Shown: positions 47,688 through 57,583, counted from the stretch's first letter. The stretch is DNA of 64,000 nucleotides from Massilia sp. NR 4-1 (GCF_001191005.1 NZ_CP012201.1:496001-560000); one strand, 5' to 3'. Notes: generated from the letters alone by a model not told the origin. Numbers and translations are program-made.

Positions 47688-49745
47688 ATGAAGTTGAGTT
47701 TGATGCGGAAAATGCTGCTGGCCAGCGGCGCCCTGGGGGCCGCCGGCCTGGCAGCCGGCGCGGCGGCACAGCAGCCGGATGGCGGGACATTGGCGCCGGT
47801 GGTGGTGACGGCGAATAAGCTGGAGGGCGGCGCGCTGGCCGGCGGCGCCAGCGCCGTGGCGACGGCGGCCCGGCTGGAAAGCGCCCATGTGGCGCGCACC
47901 GACGAACTGGATAAGGTCTTCCCGGAGCTGGGCGTGATGCCGCGCAGTACCCGCGTGTATTCCCTGTTCAGCATGCGCGGCGTGCCGTCCATCGATTTCT
48001 ACAATCCGGCCGTCACCGTGTACGTCGACGGCGTGCCGCAGGATCTGGCCTACTTCACCCAGCCGCTGGCCGGCATCGAGCAGGTCGAGCTACTGAAAGG
48101 GCCGCAAGGCACGCTGTACGGCCGCTCTGCGCAGGGCGGCGTGATCAATATCGTCACGGCGAAGCCGGGCAACAAGCCGCTGGCGCGCCTGAACGTGGAC
48201 GGCAACCGCCTGATGCGGCGCGCCGACGTGCAACTGGGCGGGGCGCTGCTGCCGAACACCCTGTATGGCGACATCACCGCCTATGCCGACGAGCGGCCGG
48301 GCCAGCTGCGCATGGCCAACGGCCGCGACAAGCTGGGCGGCGGCAAGGAGAGCATGGGCCGCGCGCGCCTGCGCTGGACCCCGGCCGACAGCGGCCTGGA
48401 CGCCATGCTGACCGTGAGCCGCGACAGCTACCATGCGCACGACGAATACTTCCAGGCCTTCCCGCTGCGCGACCGCAAAGCCATCGCCGGCACGCCCTTC
48501 GACCTGACCGACCCCGATATCCGCCGCACCGTCAACCAGGCAGCGCTGGCCCTGGACTACTATTTCGACGAGTGGAAGCTGACCTCCAGCACCTCCTACC
48601 AGGACCGCAAATTCGAGCGCGTGCTGAGCACCGGCAATGCCGATCCGGAGTCGCAGAAAAGCTATTACCAGGAGCTGCGCCTGGCGACCATCGGCAGCGG
48701 CCAGCGCGCCGTGGACGGCGTGTTCGGCCTGTATTACGAGAAGCAGGACTTCGAACGCCGCCGCGGCGTGGCCGTGCCGAACGTGCCGTCCTTCCTCTTC
48801 CCCGGCCCCAGCCTGGGCGAGAGCAGCAACAAGTCGATGGCCCTGTTCGGCGAGGCGGTGTGGCATATCAATCCCGCGCTGGACTTGAGCGCCGGCCTGC
48901 GCTACAGCGTGGACAAGGCGCGCATCGATTTCCGCCGCAGCGGCGCGGCCGCCCTGGTCTTCGCCGGCGACAAGCGCTTCACCCACGTCAGTCCGAAACT
49001 GGCGCTGGGCTACCGCCTGGCGCCCGAATGGCGCGCCTATGCCCTGTTCAGCGAAGGCTACAAGGCGGGCGGCTTCAACCGCGTGGCCGAGAACCAGGGC
49101 GGCAGCCTGCCCTACGAGGACGAGACCCTGCGCAACTTCGAACTGGGCATCAAGGGTGATTTGCTGAACCGCCGCCTGCAGCTGGACGGCGCCGTCTTCC
49201 ACAGCAGCACGCGCGACCTGCAGGCCCAGGTGCAATCGAGCCTGTTCCAGATGCTCAGCAATGTCGGCGATGCGCGCGCCCGCGGCGTGGAACTCAACGC
49301 CGCCTTTGCCGCCACGCCGGACCTGACCCTGCGCGCCGGCGCCGCCTGGACCCACAGCACCATCCGCAATTTCCACGCCCCGGCCGGCAATGTGGATTTG
49401 AACGGCAAGCGCGTGCCGTATGTGGCGCCGCTCAGCGTGCGCGCCTCCGGCGAGTGGCGCTTCCGCCCCTTCCAGGACGGCAGCCTGCTGCGCTGGAACG
49501 TCAGCGCCCAGGTGTCCGGCGACCAGTGGTTCGACGCCGCCAATACGCTGCGCCAGCCCGGCTATGCGCAGTTCGATACCGCCCTGAGCTGGGATATCGA
49601 CAAGCGCTACAGTCTGACCGCTTATGTCGATAACCTGGGCGACAAGGTGGTGCCGACCTATGCCTTCGCCTTCGGCCCGCTGGGCAACTTCGCCCAGTAT
49701 TCGCGCGGCCGCATGGCGGGCCTGCGCTTGAAGGTCCAGCTATGA
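47688..49745 (+). CDS. FyuA-like TonB-dependent siderophore receptor
   Basis: A 685-residue outer-membrane receptor. A signal peptide ends near AAGAAAQ. The plug carries LDKVFPELGV, SMRGVPSIDFYNPAVTVYVDG and GIEQVELLKGPQGTLYGRSA, matching the yersiniabactin/pesticin receptor FyuA nearly residue by residue in these blocks. The barrel ends in RLKVQL. It would import the ferric form of the siderophore made by this locus. Strong AAGGAGG ribosome site. It leads the plus-strand transport operon, and its stop overlaps the start of the next gene. Confidence 0.92.
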   Translation: MKLSLMRKMLLASGALGAAGLAAGAAAQQPDGGTLAPVVVTANKLEGGALAGGASAVATAARLESAHVARTDELDKVFPELGVMPRSTRVYSLFSMRGVPSIDFYNPAVTVYVDGVPQDLAYFTQPLAGIEQVELLKGPQGTLYGRSAQGGVINIVTAKPGNKPLARLNVDGNRLMRRADVQLGGALLPNTLYGDITAYADERPGQLRMANGRDKLGGGKESMGRARLRWTPADSGLDAMLTVSRDSYHAHDEYFQAFPLRDRKAIAGTPFDLTDPDIRRTVNQAALALDYYFDEWKLTSSTSYQDRKFERVLSTGNADPESQKSYYQELRLATIGSGQRAVDGVFGLYYEKQDFERRRGVAVPNVPSFLFPGPSLGESSNKSMALFGEAVWHINPALDLSAGLRYSVDKARIDFRRSGAAALVFAGDKRFTHVSPKLALGYRLAPEWRAYALFSEGYKAGGFNRVAENQGGSLPYEDETLRNFELGIKGDLLNRRLQLDGAVFHSSTRDLQAQVQSSLFQMLSNVGDARARGVELNAAFAATPDLTLRAGAAWTHSTIRNFHAPAGNVDLNGKRVPYVAPLSVRASGEWRFRPFQDGSLLRWNVSAQVSGDQWFDAANTLRQPGYAQFDTALSWDIDKRYSLTAYVDNLGDKVVPTYAFAFGPLGNFAQYSRGRMAGLRLKVQL

Positions 49746-51022
49746 CGGCGCGGCCGGCGGTGCTGGCCGGCGGCGGCCTGCTGGCGGCCTTGGGTGGCCT
49801 GTATGCGACCCAGGGCCTGCTCAGCGGCTTGATCCACGAGGGCTTGCCGGTGGTGCTGCGCGCGCGCGGCATCGGTCTCGACAAGATCGGCCTGCTGTCG
49901 CTGCTGTTCCTGCCGAGCGCCCTGAAGTTCCTGTGGGCGCCGCGCATCGACCGCCTCAGCGCCGGCGGGCCGCAGCGCCGCCTGCTGTGGGCCGGCCGCT
50001 TCCAGCTGCTGATGCTGGGCGGCGTGCTGGCCCTGTTGCTGCTGCCGCTGGAAACGGCGCTGCTGGCCGTCATCGGCCTGCTGCTGGCGCTGATGCTGGT
50101 CTGCGTCACCCAGGACATCGTCACCGACGGCATGGCGGTGCAGACCCTGGCCGGGCCGCAGCGCGGCCTTGGCAACAGCATGCAGATCGGCGGCAGTTAT
50201 CTGGGCTATGTGCTGGGCGGCGGCATGCTGGTGACGGTGGTCGGCCACAGCGGCTGGCAGGAAGGCTTGATCTATCTGGCCGTGCTGCTGGCCCTGTGCA
50301 GCGCGCCGGCGCTGTGGCTGCGCCGGCGCGGCGTGGCGGCCCAGCCCGAGGCCATCGGCGCCGAATCGCCGGCCGCGCCACCCAGCCTGCGCGCGGCCTG
50401 GCGCCGCATGCCGCTGCGCTGGGGCATGGCGACCGTGGTCGCGGCCCAGGCCTCGCTGCGCTGGTTCAGCGCCATCATGCTGACCTATCTGGTGGACCGC
50501 GGCTTTGCCGTGGTCGAAGTGGGCCTGCTGTCCGGCGGCGGCGTGGCGGCGGCCGGGATCAGCGGCGCGTTCCTGGCGGGCGTGCTGCTGAAGCGCCTCG
50601 CGCGCCGCCATGTGCTGCGGCTGAGCCTTGGCCTGCACCTGGCGCTGCAGCTGGCCTATCTGCTGATCGAAAGCCGTGGCTGGCATGCCAAGCCGCTGCT
50701 GGCCGGCGTCTTCCTGCTGTTCTGCGTCGCCATGGCCTTCGGCTTCGTGGCGCTGTACACCATCATGATGGACCTGGCTTCGTCGGCCCAGGCGGGCACC
50801 GATTTCTCCCTGCTGCAATGCACCGACGCCTGGTGCGCCCTGGTGTTCGGCATGGCGGCGGGCGCGGTCACGGCCGCGCTGGGCTATGGCGCCACCTTCG
50901 CCATCACCAGCGTACTGGCGCTGCTTGGCCTGCTGCTGGCGCCGCGCCTGCACGCGCGCGCCATGCCGGAAGAGGAGGGCGCGGCCGACGCGCCGCAACA
51001 ACTTGCGAGGAGCCTGCCATGA
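49742..51022 (+). CDS. RhtX/FptX/YbtX-family MFS siderophore transporter
   Basis: A 426-residue inner-membrane carrier with about 12 helices. It has the family's LRARGIGLDKIGLLSLLFLP and VCVTQDIVTDGMAVQ stretches; the length equals that of YbtX. RhtX and FptX carry ferric siderophores across the inner membrane in rhizobia and Pseudomonas; YbtX is encoded in the yersiniabactin locus. ATGA overlaps at both ends place it in the receptor operon. Confidence 0.85.
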   Translation: MTARPAVLAGGGLLAALGGLYATQGLLSGLIHEGLPVVLRARGIGLDKIGLLSLLFLPSALKFLWAPRIDRLSAGGPQRRLLWAGRFQLLMLGGVLALLLLPLETALLAVIGLLLALMLVCVTQDIVTDGMAVQTLAGPQRGLGNSMQIGGSYLGYVLGGGMLVTVVGHSGWQEGLIYLAVLLALCSAPALWLRRRGVAAQPEAIGAESPAAPPSLRAAWRRMPLRWGMATVVAAQASLRWFSAIMLTYLVDRGFAVVEVGLLSGGGVAAAGISGAFLAGVLLKRLARRHVLRLSLGLHLALQLAYLLIESRGWHAKPLLAGVFLLFCVAMAFGFVALYTIMMDLASSAQAGTDFSLLQCTDAWCALVFGMAAGAVTAALGYGATFAITSVLALLGLLLAPRLHARAMPEEEGAADAPQQLARSLP

Positions 51023-52659
51023 ATCTGATCTCCCCGGCCGTACAGGAAAGCGGCGCGCTGGTGCGCCTGGTGTATGCCCGTCTGGATGAGCTGGTGCGGG
51101 CGCTGGACGCCGCGCCGCGTTTCGAATTCATGAACCGGGGTTATGCCTTGGCCGCGAATATGGAGGGGGAGAGCGAAAGCGCGCTGCAGGAGCGCCTGCT
51201 GTGGCAGGTGCTCGGCGATACGCCGCTGGACGGCCGCCAGGTGCTGGATGCCGGCTGCGGCCGCGGCGGGGCGCTGGCGGCGATCGCGCGCGCCCGCAGT
51301 CCGGGCGCCTTGACCGGCATCGACCTGTCGCCGGAACAGGTGCAGGCCTGCCGCCAGAGTTTCGGCCGCCTGAAGGCGCGCTGGCAGGTGGCCGACGCCT
51401 GCCAGCTGCCGCAGCCCGCCGCCAGCCAGGATCTGGTGCTGGCGGTGGAGCTGGTGCAGGAGCTGGCCGCGCCCGCGCTGTTCCTGCACCAGGCGGCGCG
51501 CGTACTGCGGCCGGGCGGACATCTGGTGCTGTCCGGGATGTACAGTCCGCAAACCTGGGAAGAGCTGATCGCGGCGGCGGCGGCCACCGGCCTGGAACTG
51601 GCGGCGCGCCAGGACCTGAGCCACGGCGTGCAGGCCGCCGCCGCCTGGCGCCAGCGCCGCCACCAGGAGCAGGGCGCCAGCAGCGAAGAGAATTTCCTGC
51701 GCAGCGTGCTGCGCGACGACCTGGCGGCGCAGCAGGCGGCGCTCAAGTCGGGTGCGCTGTGCTACCAGGCGCTGCGTTTCGCGCGCGGCGCCGCCGCTTT
51801 GCCAGCGCAGGCGCCGGCATGGCAACCGGCGCCGCCGGTCTGCCATCTGCAGGCCGATACCGCCGGCGCCACCGACTGGAAGGTGGAAGCGGCCGATGCC
51901 GTCTTCCCCTTCGGCGCGCCGCAAGCCGGCGGCCCCATGCCGGTGTTTGCCTTTCCCTTTGCCGGCGGCGGCGCTTCGGCCTTCCGCGGCTGGCGCGAAA
52001 GCCTGGCCGGGCAATTGCAGTTCTGCCCGGTCCAGCTGCCCGGCCGCGAAGGTTTCCATGCCGCGGCGCCGCTGGACAGCATGGAGCATTGGGTGGCCTG
52101 GAGCCGCGCCCAGATCGAACCGCAGCTGCGCGCCCGTCCCGGCCAGCCGTATGCGTTGTTCGGCCACTGCCTGGGCGGCTTGCTGGCCTATGAGCTGGCG
52201 CTGGCGCTGAACGCGGCCGGCCATGCGCCGGCCATGCTGTGGCTGTCGGCCACCAATCCGCCCCATTTGCCGCTGTCGGCTGTGTTGCTGAATCTGCTCC
52301 AGGTCGCGCCTTTCGACAGCGCCGACCTGGCCGTGGTGCTGCGCGTGCTGGGCGGCACGCCGCCCAGTGTGCTGGCGGCGCCGGACATGCTGCGCGCCCT
52401 GCAGCGCACCATGCAGGCCGATTTCGCCGTCGGCGCGCGCTACCAGCGCTTCGACCGGCGCGGCTTGCCGTGCCCGATCCATACCCTGGCCGGCAGCCAG
52501 GACAAGCTGGTGCCGCCGGCTCAGATGCGCGGCTGGCAAGCCTACACCGCCACGCCCTTGCACTGCGAAGTGCTGGCGGGCGAACATTTCTTCCTGCGCG
52601 GTGCGCGCCAGGAAGTGCAGGCCGCGCTGCGCGCCCAGGCGCGCGCGCTGGCCGTTTGA
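51019..52659 (+). CDS. Methyltransferase-thioesterase fusion (copy 2), cysteine nucleophile
   Basis: A 546-residue paralogue of the 24.6-26.3 kb protein, sharing VLGDTPLDG and a GCGRGGA SAM motif (VLDAGCGRGG ~74-83, GIDLS). The methyltransferase acidic motif after it is less regular (LVLAVELVQE). The thioesterase half starts FAFPFAGGGAS and has GHCLGG (~380-385), so the usual serine is cysteine; Asp in GSQDKLV and His in GEHFFL complete a Cys-His-Asp triad. It starts inside the MFS stop (ATGA). It may release the finished chain or remove stalled intermediates; which of the two copies does which cannot be read from sequence. Presence in the uptake operon ties production of this enzyme to the same iron control. 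Confidence 0.85.
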   Translation: MNLISPAVQESGALVRLVYARLDELVRALDAAPRFEFMNRGYALAANMEGESESALQERLLWQVLGDTPLDGRQVLDAGCGRGGALAAIARARSPGALTGIDLSPEQVQACRQSFGRLKARWQVADACQLPQPAASQDLVLAVELVQELAAPALFLHQAARVLRPGGHLVLSGMYSPQTWEELIAAAAATGLELAARQDLSHGVQAAAAWRQRRHQEQGASSEENFLRSVLRDDLAAQQAALKSGALCYQALRFARGAAALPAQAPAWQPAPPVCHLQADTAGATDWKVEAADAVFPFGAPQAGGPMPVFAFPFAGGGASAFRGWRESLAGQLQFCPVQLPGREGFHAAAPLDSMEHWVAWSRAQIEPQLRARPGQPYALFGHCLGGLLAYELALALNAAGHAPAMLWLSATNPPHLPLSAVLLNLLQVAPFDSADLAVVLRVLGGTPPSVLAAPDMLRALQRTMQADFAVGARYQRFDRRGLPCPIHTLAGSQDKLVPPAQMRGWQAYTATPLHCEVLAGEHFFLRGARQEVQAALRAQARALAV

Positions 52660-52668
52660 GGAGAGTCG

Positions 52669-53853
52669 ATGGCGTCCAGCCGTATTTTGATTGCAGGCGC
52701 CGGCATCGGCGGCCTGTGCGCCGCCTGGTGGCTGGCGCGCCAGGGCGCGCAAGTGCAACTGGTGGAAAAGGCCGCGTCGCTGCGCGCCGAGGGTTATATG
52801 ATCGGCGTGTCCGGCCTCGGCCACGCGGTGCTCGATGAAATGGGACTGCTGCCGCGCTTGCGCCAGGCCGCCATCCCGTTCGAGCGCAGTCTGTATCTGG
52901 ATGCGGCCGGGCGCCGCATCATGTCGCTTGACCATGGCCGCCTGATGGCGCGCCTGGGCCATCTGATCGTGCTGCGCAGCGACCTGGCCACGCTGCTGCA
53001 CGAGAGCATGGACGGCAACGTCGAGCTGCGCCTGAATACCGGCATCGCCGCGCTGGCGCAGGATGCGGGCGGGGCCGACGTCCGCTTCAGCGACGGCAGC
53101 AGCGGGCGCTACGATTTCGTGGTCGGCGCCGACGGCTTCCGCTCCGCCACGCGCCGCCTGCTGTTCGGTCCCGACCAGGATTGCTGCCGCCATCTGGGCC
53201 TGTGGGCTGGCGCCTACTGGCTGCCGGACGATGGCCTGCTGGACGAGGACATGCTGAGCTATGCCGAGCCGCGCCGCATGAGCATGTATTACCGCATCGG
53301 CGACGGCCGCGTCGCCGCCCTGCATATCTGGAAGTCGTTCGAGGATGCGCCGGTGCCGCCCGGGCTGCGCCCGGCGCTGCTGCAGACGGCCTTCGCCGGC
53401 AGCCATGCGCGCGTGAGCGCCGGCCTGGCGCAGCTGGCGCCGCAGGACGATATCTATCTGGACGCGCTGATGCAGGTGGTGCTGCCGTCCTGGAGCCGCG
53501 GCCGCGTGGCGCTGCTGGGCGACGCGGCCCACTGCCTGAGCCTGGCCAACGGGCAGGGCGCCAGCATGGCGCTGGCCGGCGGGCGCTGCCTGGCGCGCGA
53601 ACTGGCGGCCGACGCCAGCCCGGCCGCGCTGCTGCGCTACCAGCAGCGCCTGCAGCCGGCCATCCATACCCTGCGCCAGCGCGGACGGCGCGCAGCGCGC
53701 CTGTACGTGCCGGACAGCGCCTGGGCTTGCCGCCTGCGCAACCTGCTGATGCAGGCCATGCCGCAGTCCCTGCTGGTCAGGTATTTCATGAAAAGTGCAC
53801 AAGAGGAGGCCAGCGTGGCCGGAAATATTGAAACCAGCGGGGTGGCGGCATGA
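52669..53853 (+). CDS. FAD-dependent monooxygenase (PHBH-like)
   Basis: A 394-residue flavoprotein: N-terminal GAGIGGLCAAWWLARQG for ADP of FAD, the middle VVGADGFRSATRRLLF motif (binds FAD and NADPH), and GDAAHCLSLANGQGASMALAG near residue 285. These are the marks of group A aromatic or polyketide hydroxylases. It begins 9 bases after the previous gene and overlaps the next by 4. Yersiniabactin and micacocidin loci are not known to me to include such an enzyme, so it may hydroxylate or otherwise oxidise the alkyl-aromatic part or the ring system; substrate unknown. Confidence 0.8.
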   Translation: MASSRILIAGAGIGGLCAAWWLARQGAQVQLVEKAASLRAEGYMIGVSGLGHAVLDEMGLLPRLRQAAIPFERSLYLDAAGRRIMSLDHGRLMARLGHLIVLRSDLATLLHESMDGNVELRLNTGIAALAQDAGGADVRFSDGSSGRYDFVVGADGFRSATRRLLFGPDQDCCRHLGLWAGAYWLPDDGLLDEDMLSYAEPRRMSMYYRIGDGRVAALHIWKSFEDAPVPPGLRPALLQTAFAGSHARVSAGLAQLAPQDDIYLDALMQVVLPSWSRGRVALLGDAAHCLSLANGQGASMALAGGRCLARELAADASPAALLRYQQRLQPAIHTLRQRGRRAARLYVPDSAWACRLRNLLMQAMPQSLLVRYFMKSAQEEASVAGNIETSGVAA

Positions 53854-55847
53854 GCGCCGCGCCGCAGCAGGCGGCCGGCCATGCAGCGCCGGAGGAGGCG
53901 GCCGCGCGCAGCGGAGACCGCGAGAGTGGCGCGGCGGCACAGCGGCCGGCCGCCGCCGAAGCGCCCGCCGTTAGCCAGGCCGCTGGCGCCGTACCCGGCA
54001 CGGCGCCAGCCGGCGCGCCGCCGCGCAAGCGCGGCCTGGGGGCCTTGCTGGCGCTGGCCGGACAGCGCAAGGGCAGCCTGATCGCGGCGGCGGCGCTGAG
54101 CGCCGTCAGCAGCGTGCTGTCGCTGGCGCCGCTGATCGTGATTTATCTGGTGCTGCTACGCCTGAACGGCCGGCCGCAGGGGAGTGCGGCGGCGGCCGGG
54201 CTGTGGCCGGTGCTGGCCTGGGGCGCCGCCGCCATGGTGGTGCGCTGGCTGCTGCAGGCCGGCGGCGGCGTGCTCGCGCATCTGGCGGCCTTCAATATCC
54301 TGTTCGACCTGCGCCTGGCCGTGGCCGACAAGCTGCGCCGCGTGCCCATGGGCTGGATCACCGCGCGCAGCGCGGAAAGCACCAACAAGGTCTTGCGCGA
54401 CGATGTGGACCGGCTGGAACTGTTCATCGCCCACCACCTGAACGACAGCGCCGCCGCCGTGGCCCTGCCCGTGGTCAGCGCCATCGCCCTGTTCTGGCTG
54501 GACTGGCGCATGGCCCTGGTGACGCTGGCCACCGTGCCGCTGGCCGTGCTGGTGCAGCTCTTGCTGTGGCGGCGCGTGCCGGCCATCATGGCCGAATACA
54601 ATGCCTGCAATACGCGCCTGGCGAGCGAAATCGTGCAGTATGTGCAGGGCATCGCCGTGATCCAGACCTACCACCGCGGCGCCGCCAGCGCCAACCGCCT
54701 GCAGGGCGCGGTGCGCGCTTACCTGGACGTGGTGCTGCTGATGGTACGCCAGACCGTGCCCGCCTGGTCGGCCTTCACTGTGGTGATCGGCGCCAATACC
54801 CTGTTCATCCTGCCCTGCGGCGGCTACTGGTATCTGCAGGGCAGCCTGGGGCTGGAAGTGTTCGTGCTCTGCCTGCTGCTCGGCCTCGGCATCACGCGGC
54901 CCTTGTTCCAGCTGGCGTTCTTCGGCAGTCTGATGCGCCTGATCCAGGATGGCTATGGCCGCGTCCAGGATCTGATGGAAGCGCCCGAGCTGGCACCGCC
55001 GCGGCACCCGCGCCAGCCGGCCGGCAGCGGCGTGGAGTTCGAGCGCGTCAGTTTCGCCTATGGCGCGGCGGGCGTGCTGCACGACGTCAGCTTCCAGGTG
55101 GCGCCGGGCAGCCTGACCGCCATCGTCGGCCCCAGCGGCGCCGGCAAGTCCACCCTGGCCCAGCTGCTGGCCCGTTTCTGGGACGTGGACCAGGGCGCGG
55201 TGCGCATCGGCGGCGCCGATCTGCGCGAGCTGGCCGAAGGCGAGCTGCCGCGCCAGGTGGCGTATGTGATGCAGGACGTGTTCCTGTTCCGCGACACGGT
55301 GCTGGAGAATATCCGCCTGGGCCGGCCGGAGATCAGCGAAGCCCAGGCGATCGCCGCGGCCCAGGCGGCCCAGGCGCACGACTTCATCTGCCGCCTGCCC
55401 CAGGGCTACCAGACCGTGCTGGGCGAACGCGGCGCCCGCCTGTCCGGCGGCGAGAAGCAGCGCCTGTCGATCGCGCGCGCCCTGGTGCAGGATGCGCCCA
55501 TCGTGGTGCTGGACGAGGCCACGGCCTTTGCCGATCCGTTGCATGAAGCCCAGATTCTGGCAGCGCTGGGCCAGCTGACGCAAAACCGCACGGTGCTGGT
55601 GATCGCGCACCGCCTGTCCACCATCGTCGGCGCCGACCAGATCGTGGTGCTGCAGCAGGGCCGGGTGGCGGGCCTGGGCCGGCATGAGGAATTATTGCGC
55701 GACTGCGCGCTGTACCGCCATCTCTGGCAATTGCAGCGCGACAGTGCCGCCTGGCAGCTGGGCGCGGCCCACGAGGCGGCGCCGGCCGCCGCGCGCCCAG
55801 CCCCGGCGGCGGACGAAGACCAGGAAGGAGTTATGCCATGCAAATGA
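53850..55847 (+). CDS. ABC transporter, fused permease-ATPase, YbtP-like
   Basis: A 665-residue protein with an unusual Ala/Pro-rich hydrophilic N-terminal extension of about 65 residues, a six-helix domain (~75-370) and an ATPase: Walker A GPSGAGKST (~430), LSGGEKQR signature and VVLDEA. The fold is that of exporters, but the YbtP/YbtQ pair (and Mycobacterium IrtAB) imports ferric siderophores across the inner membrane. It forms a likely heterodimer with the next gene, with which it overlaps by 10 bases. Confidence 0.85.
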   Translation: MSAAPQQAAGHAAPEEAAARSGDRESGAAAQRPAAAEAPAVSQAAGAVPGTAPAGAPPRKRGLGALLALAGQRKGSLIAAAALSAVSSVLSLAPLIVIYLVLLRLNGRPQGSAAAAGLWPVLAWGAAAMVVRWLLQAGGGVLAHLAAFNILFDLRLAVADKLRRVPMGWITARSAESTNKVLRDDVDRLELFIAHHLNDSAAAVALPVVSAIALFWLDWRMALVTLATVPLAVLVQLLLWRRVPAIMAEYNACNTRLASEIVQYVQGIAVIQTYHRGAASANRLQGAVRAYLDVVLLMVRQTVPAWSAFTVVIGANTLFILPCGGYWYLQGSLGLEVFVLCLLLGLGITRPLFQLAFFGSLMRLIQDGYGRVQDLMEAPELAPPRHPRQPAGSGVEFERVSFAYGAAGVLHDVSFQVAPGSLTAIVGPSGAGKSTLAQLLARFWDVDQGAVRIGGADLRELAEGELPRQVAYVMQDVFLFRDTVLENIRLGRPEISEAQAIAAAQAAQAHDFICRLPQGYQTVLGERGARLSGGEKQRLSIARALVQDAPIVVLDEATAFADPLHEAQILAALGQLTQNRTVLVIAHRLSTIVGADQIVVLQQGRVAGLGRHEELLRDCALYRHLWQLQRDSAAWQLGAAHEAAPAAARPAPAADEDQEGVMPCK

Positions 55848-57583
55848 TTTTCGGCCTGCTGCGCATCGCGCACAGCGCCTATGTGCGGCGCGTCTGGCGC
55901 GCCATCGCCTGGCGCGTGGGCGAAGCCCTGTTCGCCACCGTGCCTTATCTGGTGCTGTTCGTGGCGCTGAACGCCATGTTCGGCGCCACGCTCGACCTGA
56001 CGCTGCTGGCGCAGTTGAGCGCGCTGCTGCTGGCCAGCCTGCTGCTGCAGCTGCTGTGCAGCGTGGCCTCGAACCTCGACGGTTTCGGCGGCGGCACCGC
56101 CCTCATCTGCGATCTGCGCCTGCAGCTGGCGCGCCATCTGCAATCGCTGCCGCTGGGCTTTTTCGGGCGCCGCGCGAGCGGCGACCTGAGCGCGGTGATG
56201 ACCGAGAACGTGCTGCATGTGGAAGAGGCGTTTACCCACCTGACCGGCGAGCTGTGCGGCCGTCTGGCCGTGGCCGCGCTGACCGGCGCGCTGCTGCTAT
56301 ACCTCGATTGGCGCCTCGGCCTGCTCGCCTTGGCCAGCGTGGCGGCCGGCCTGCTGCTGTTTGGCGCGCTGAAGCGGCTGGCGGCGCGGCTGGCACGCGC
56401 CAAGCTGGCGCAGAAAGCCGACAGCAACAGCCGCCTGCTGGAATTCATCCAGGGTATCAAGGTGGTGCGCGCTTTCGGCCTCTCGGCCGGTGCCTATGGC
56501 AAGGTGCTGGACGCGCTGCGCCGGCTGCGCGCCTTGTCGATCCGGGTCGAGGTGGTGGCGGGTATCTGCGCCATCGGCTTTTCCGTGCTATTGGAACTGG
56601 GCTTCGTGCTGCTCGTGGCGCGCGCCTTCCAGCTGCAGATGGCGGGCGGCCTGGCCCATGCCACGCTGGTGATGTTCCTGGTGCTGAGCCACCGCTTTTA
56701 CGCCATGATGAACGAATCGGCCGTGCTGATGGCGCAGCTGGCGTTCTACGGCAAGAGCTTCGAGCGCATCGCCGCGCTGCTGGACCAGCCCGGCCTGCCG
56801 GAAGCGGCGGCCGGCGCGCTGCCGCAGCGGTATGAGGTCGAGTTCCGCCAGGTCGGCTACAGCGCGGAAGCGGGCGTGCAGACGCTGGCCGATATCTCCT
56901 TCGTGGCGCGGCCGGGCACGGTCACGGCCCTGGTCGGCCCCAGCGGCGCCGGCAAGACCACCATCATGCATCTGCTGGCGCGCTTCCAGGATGTGGCGCG
57001 CGGCCAGATCCTGATCGGCGGCATCGACGTGCGCGCCATGCCGCGCGCCGGGCTGCTCGACCAGCTGGCCATCGTGCTGCAGGAGAGCTATCTGTTCCAC
57101 GATACGGTGGCCAACAATCTGCGCATCGCGCGGCCGCAGGCGACGTCGGCGGAACTGGAGGCGGCGGCGCGCGCCGCCTGCTGCCACGATTTCATCGCCG
57201 CGCTGCCGCAGGGCTATGAAACGGTGCTCGGCGAGGGCGGCGGCAGCCTCTCGGGCGGCGAGCGGCAGCGCCTGTCGATCGCGCGCGCCATTCTGAAGGA
57301 TGCCCCCATCGTGCTGTTGGACGAGGCCACGGCCTCGATCGACGCCGGCAACGAGCTGGCGATCCGCGCGGCGCTGGCGGCCCTGGTGCGCGGCAAGACC
57401 GTGCTGGTGGCGGCGCACCGCCTGCACACGGTGGCCGACGCCGACCAGATTCTGGTGCTCGAACGCGGCCGCCTGGTGGAAAGCGGGCGCCACGCCGAAC
57501 TGCTGGCGCGCGCCGGCCTGTACGCGCGCTTCTGGGCGCAGCAGCAAAGCAGCCAGCACTGGCGCTTCCGCGCCGCGGCCTGA
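55838..57583 (+). CDS. ABC transporter, fused permease-ATPase, YbtQ-like
   Basis: A 581-residue half-transporter with six helices (~20-300) and an ATPase: GPSGAGKTT, LSGGERQR and IVLLDEA. A GGAAGGAG ribosome site lies seven bases before the ATG inside the end of the preceding gene. It is the last gene of the plus-strand siderophore operon; a GC-rich palindrome follows the stop. With its partner it should take the ferric complex, or iron from it, into the cytoplasm. Confidence 0.85.
   Translation: MQMIFGLLRIAHSAYVRRVWRAIAWRVGEALFATVPYLVLFVALNAMFGATLDLTLLAQLSALLLASLLLQLLCSVASNLDGFGGGTALICDLRLQLARHLQSLPLGFFGRRASGDLSAVMTENVLHVEEAFTHLTGELCGRLAVAALTGALLLYLDWRLGLLALASVAAGLLLFGALKRLAARLARAKLAQKADSNSRLLEFIQGIKVVRAFGLSAGAYGKVLDALRRLRALSIRVEVVAGICAIGFSVLLELGFVLLVARAFQLQMAGGLAHATLVMFLVLSHRFYAMMNESAVLMAQLAFYGKSFERIAALLDQPGLPEAAAGALPQRYEVEFRQVGYSAEAGVQTLADISFVARPGTVTALVGPSGAGKTTIMHLLARFQDVARGQILIGGIDVRAMPRAGLLDQLAIVLQESYLFHDTVANNLRIARPQATSAELEAAARAACCHDFIAALPQGYETVLGEGGGSLSGGERQRLSIARAILKDAPIVLLDEATASIDAGNELAIRAALAALVRGKTVLVAAHRLHTVADADQILVLERGRLVESGRHAELLARAGLYARFWAQQQSSQHWRFRAAA

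Noticed and set aside
50884..53940. 1018-codon minus-strand frame across the second fusion protein and monooxygenase genes
   Set aside because: Spans three well-supported plus-strand genes and has no domain.
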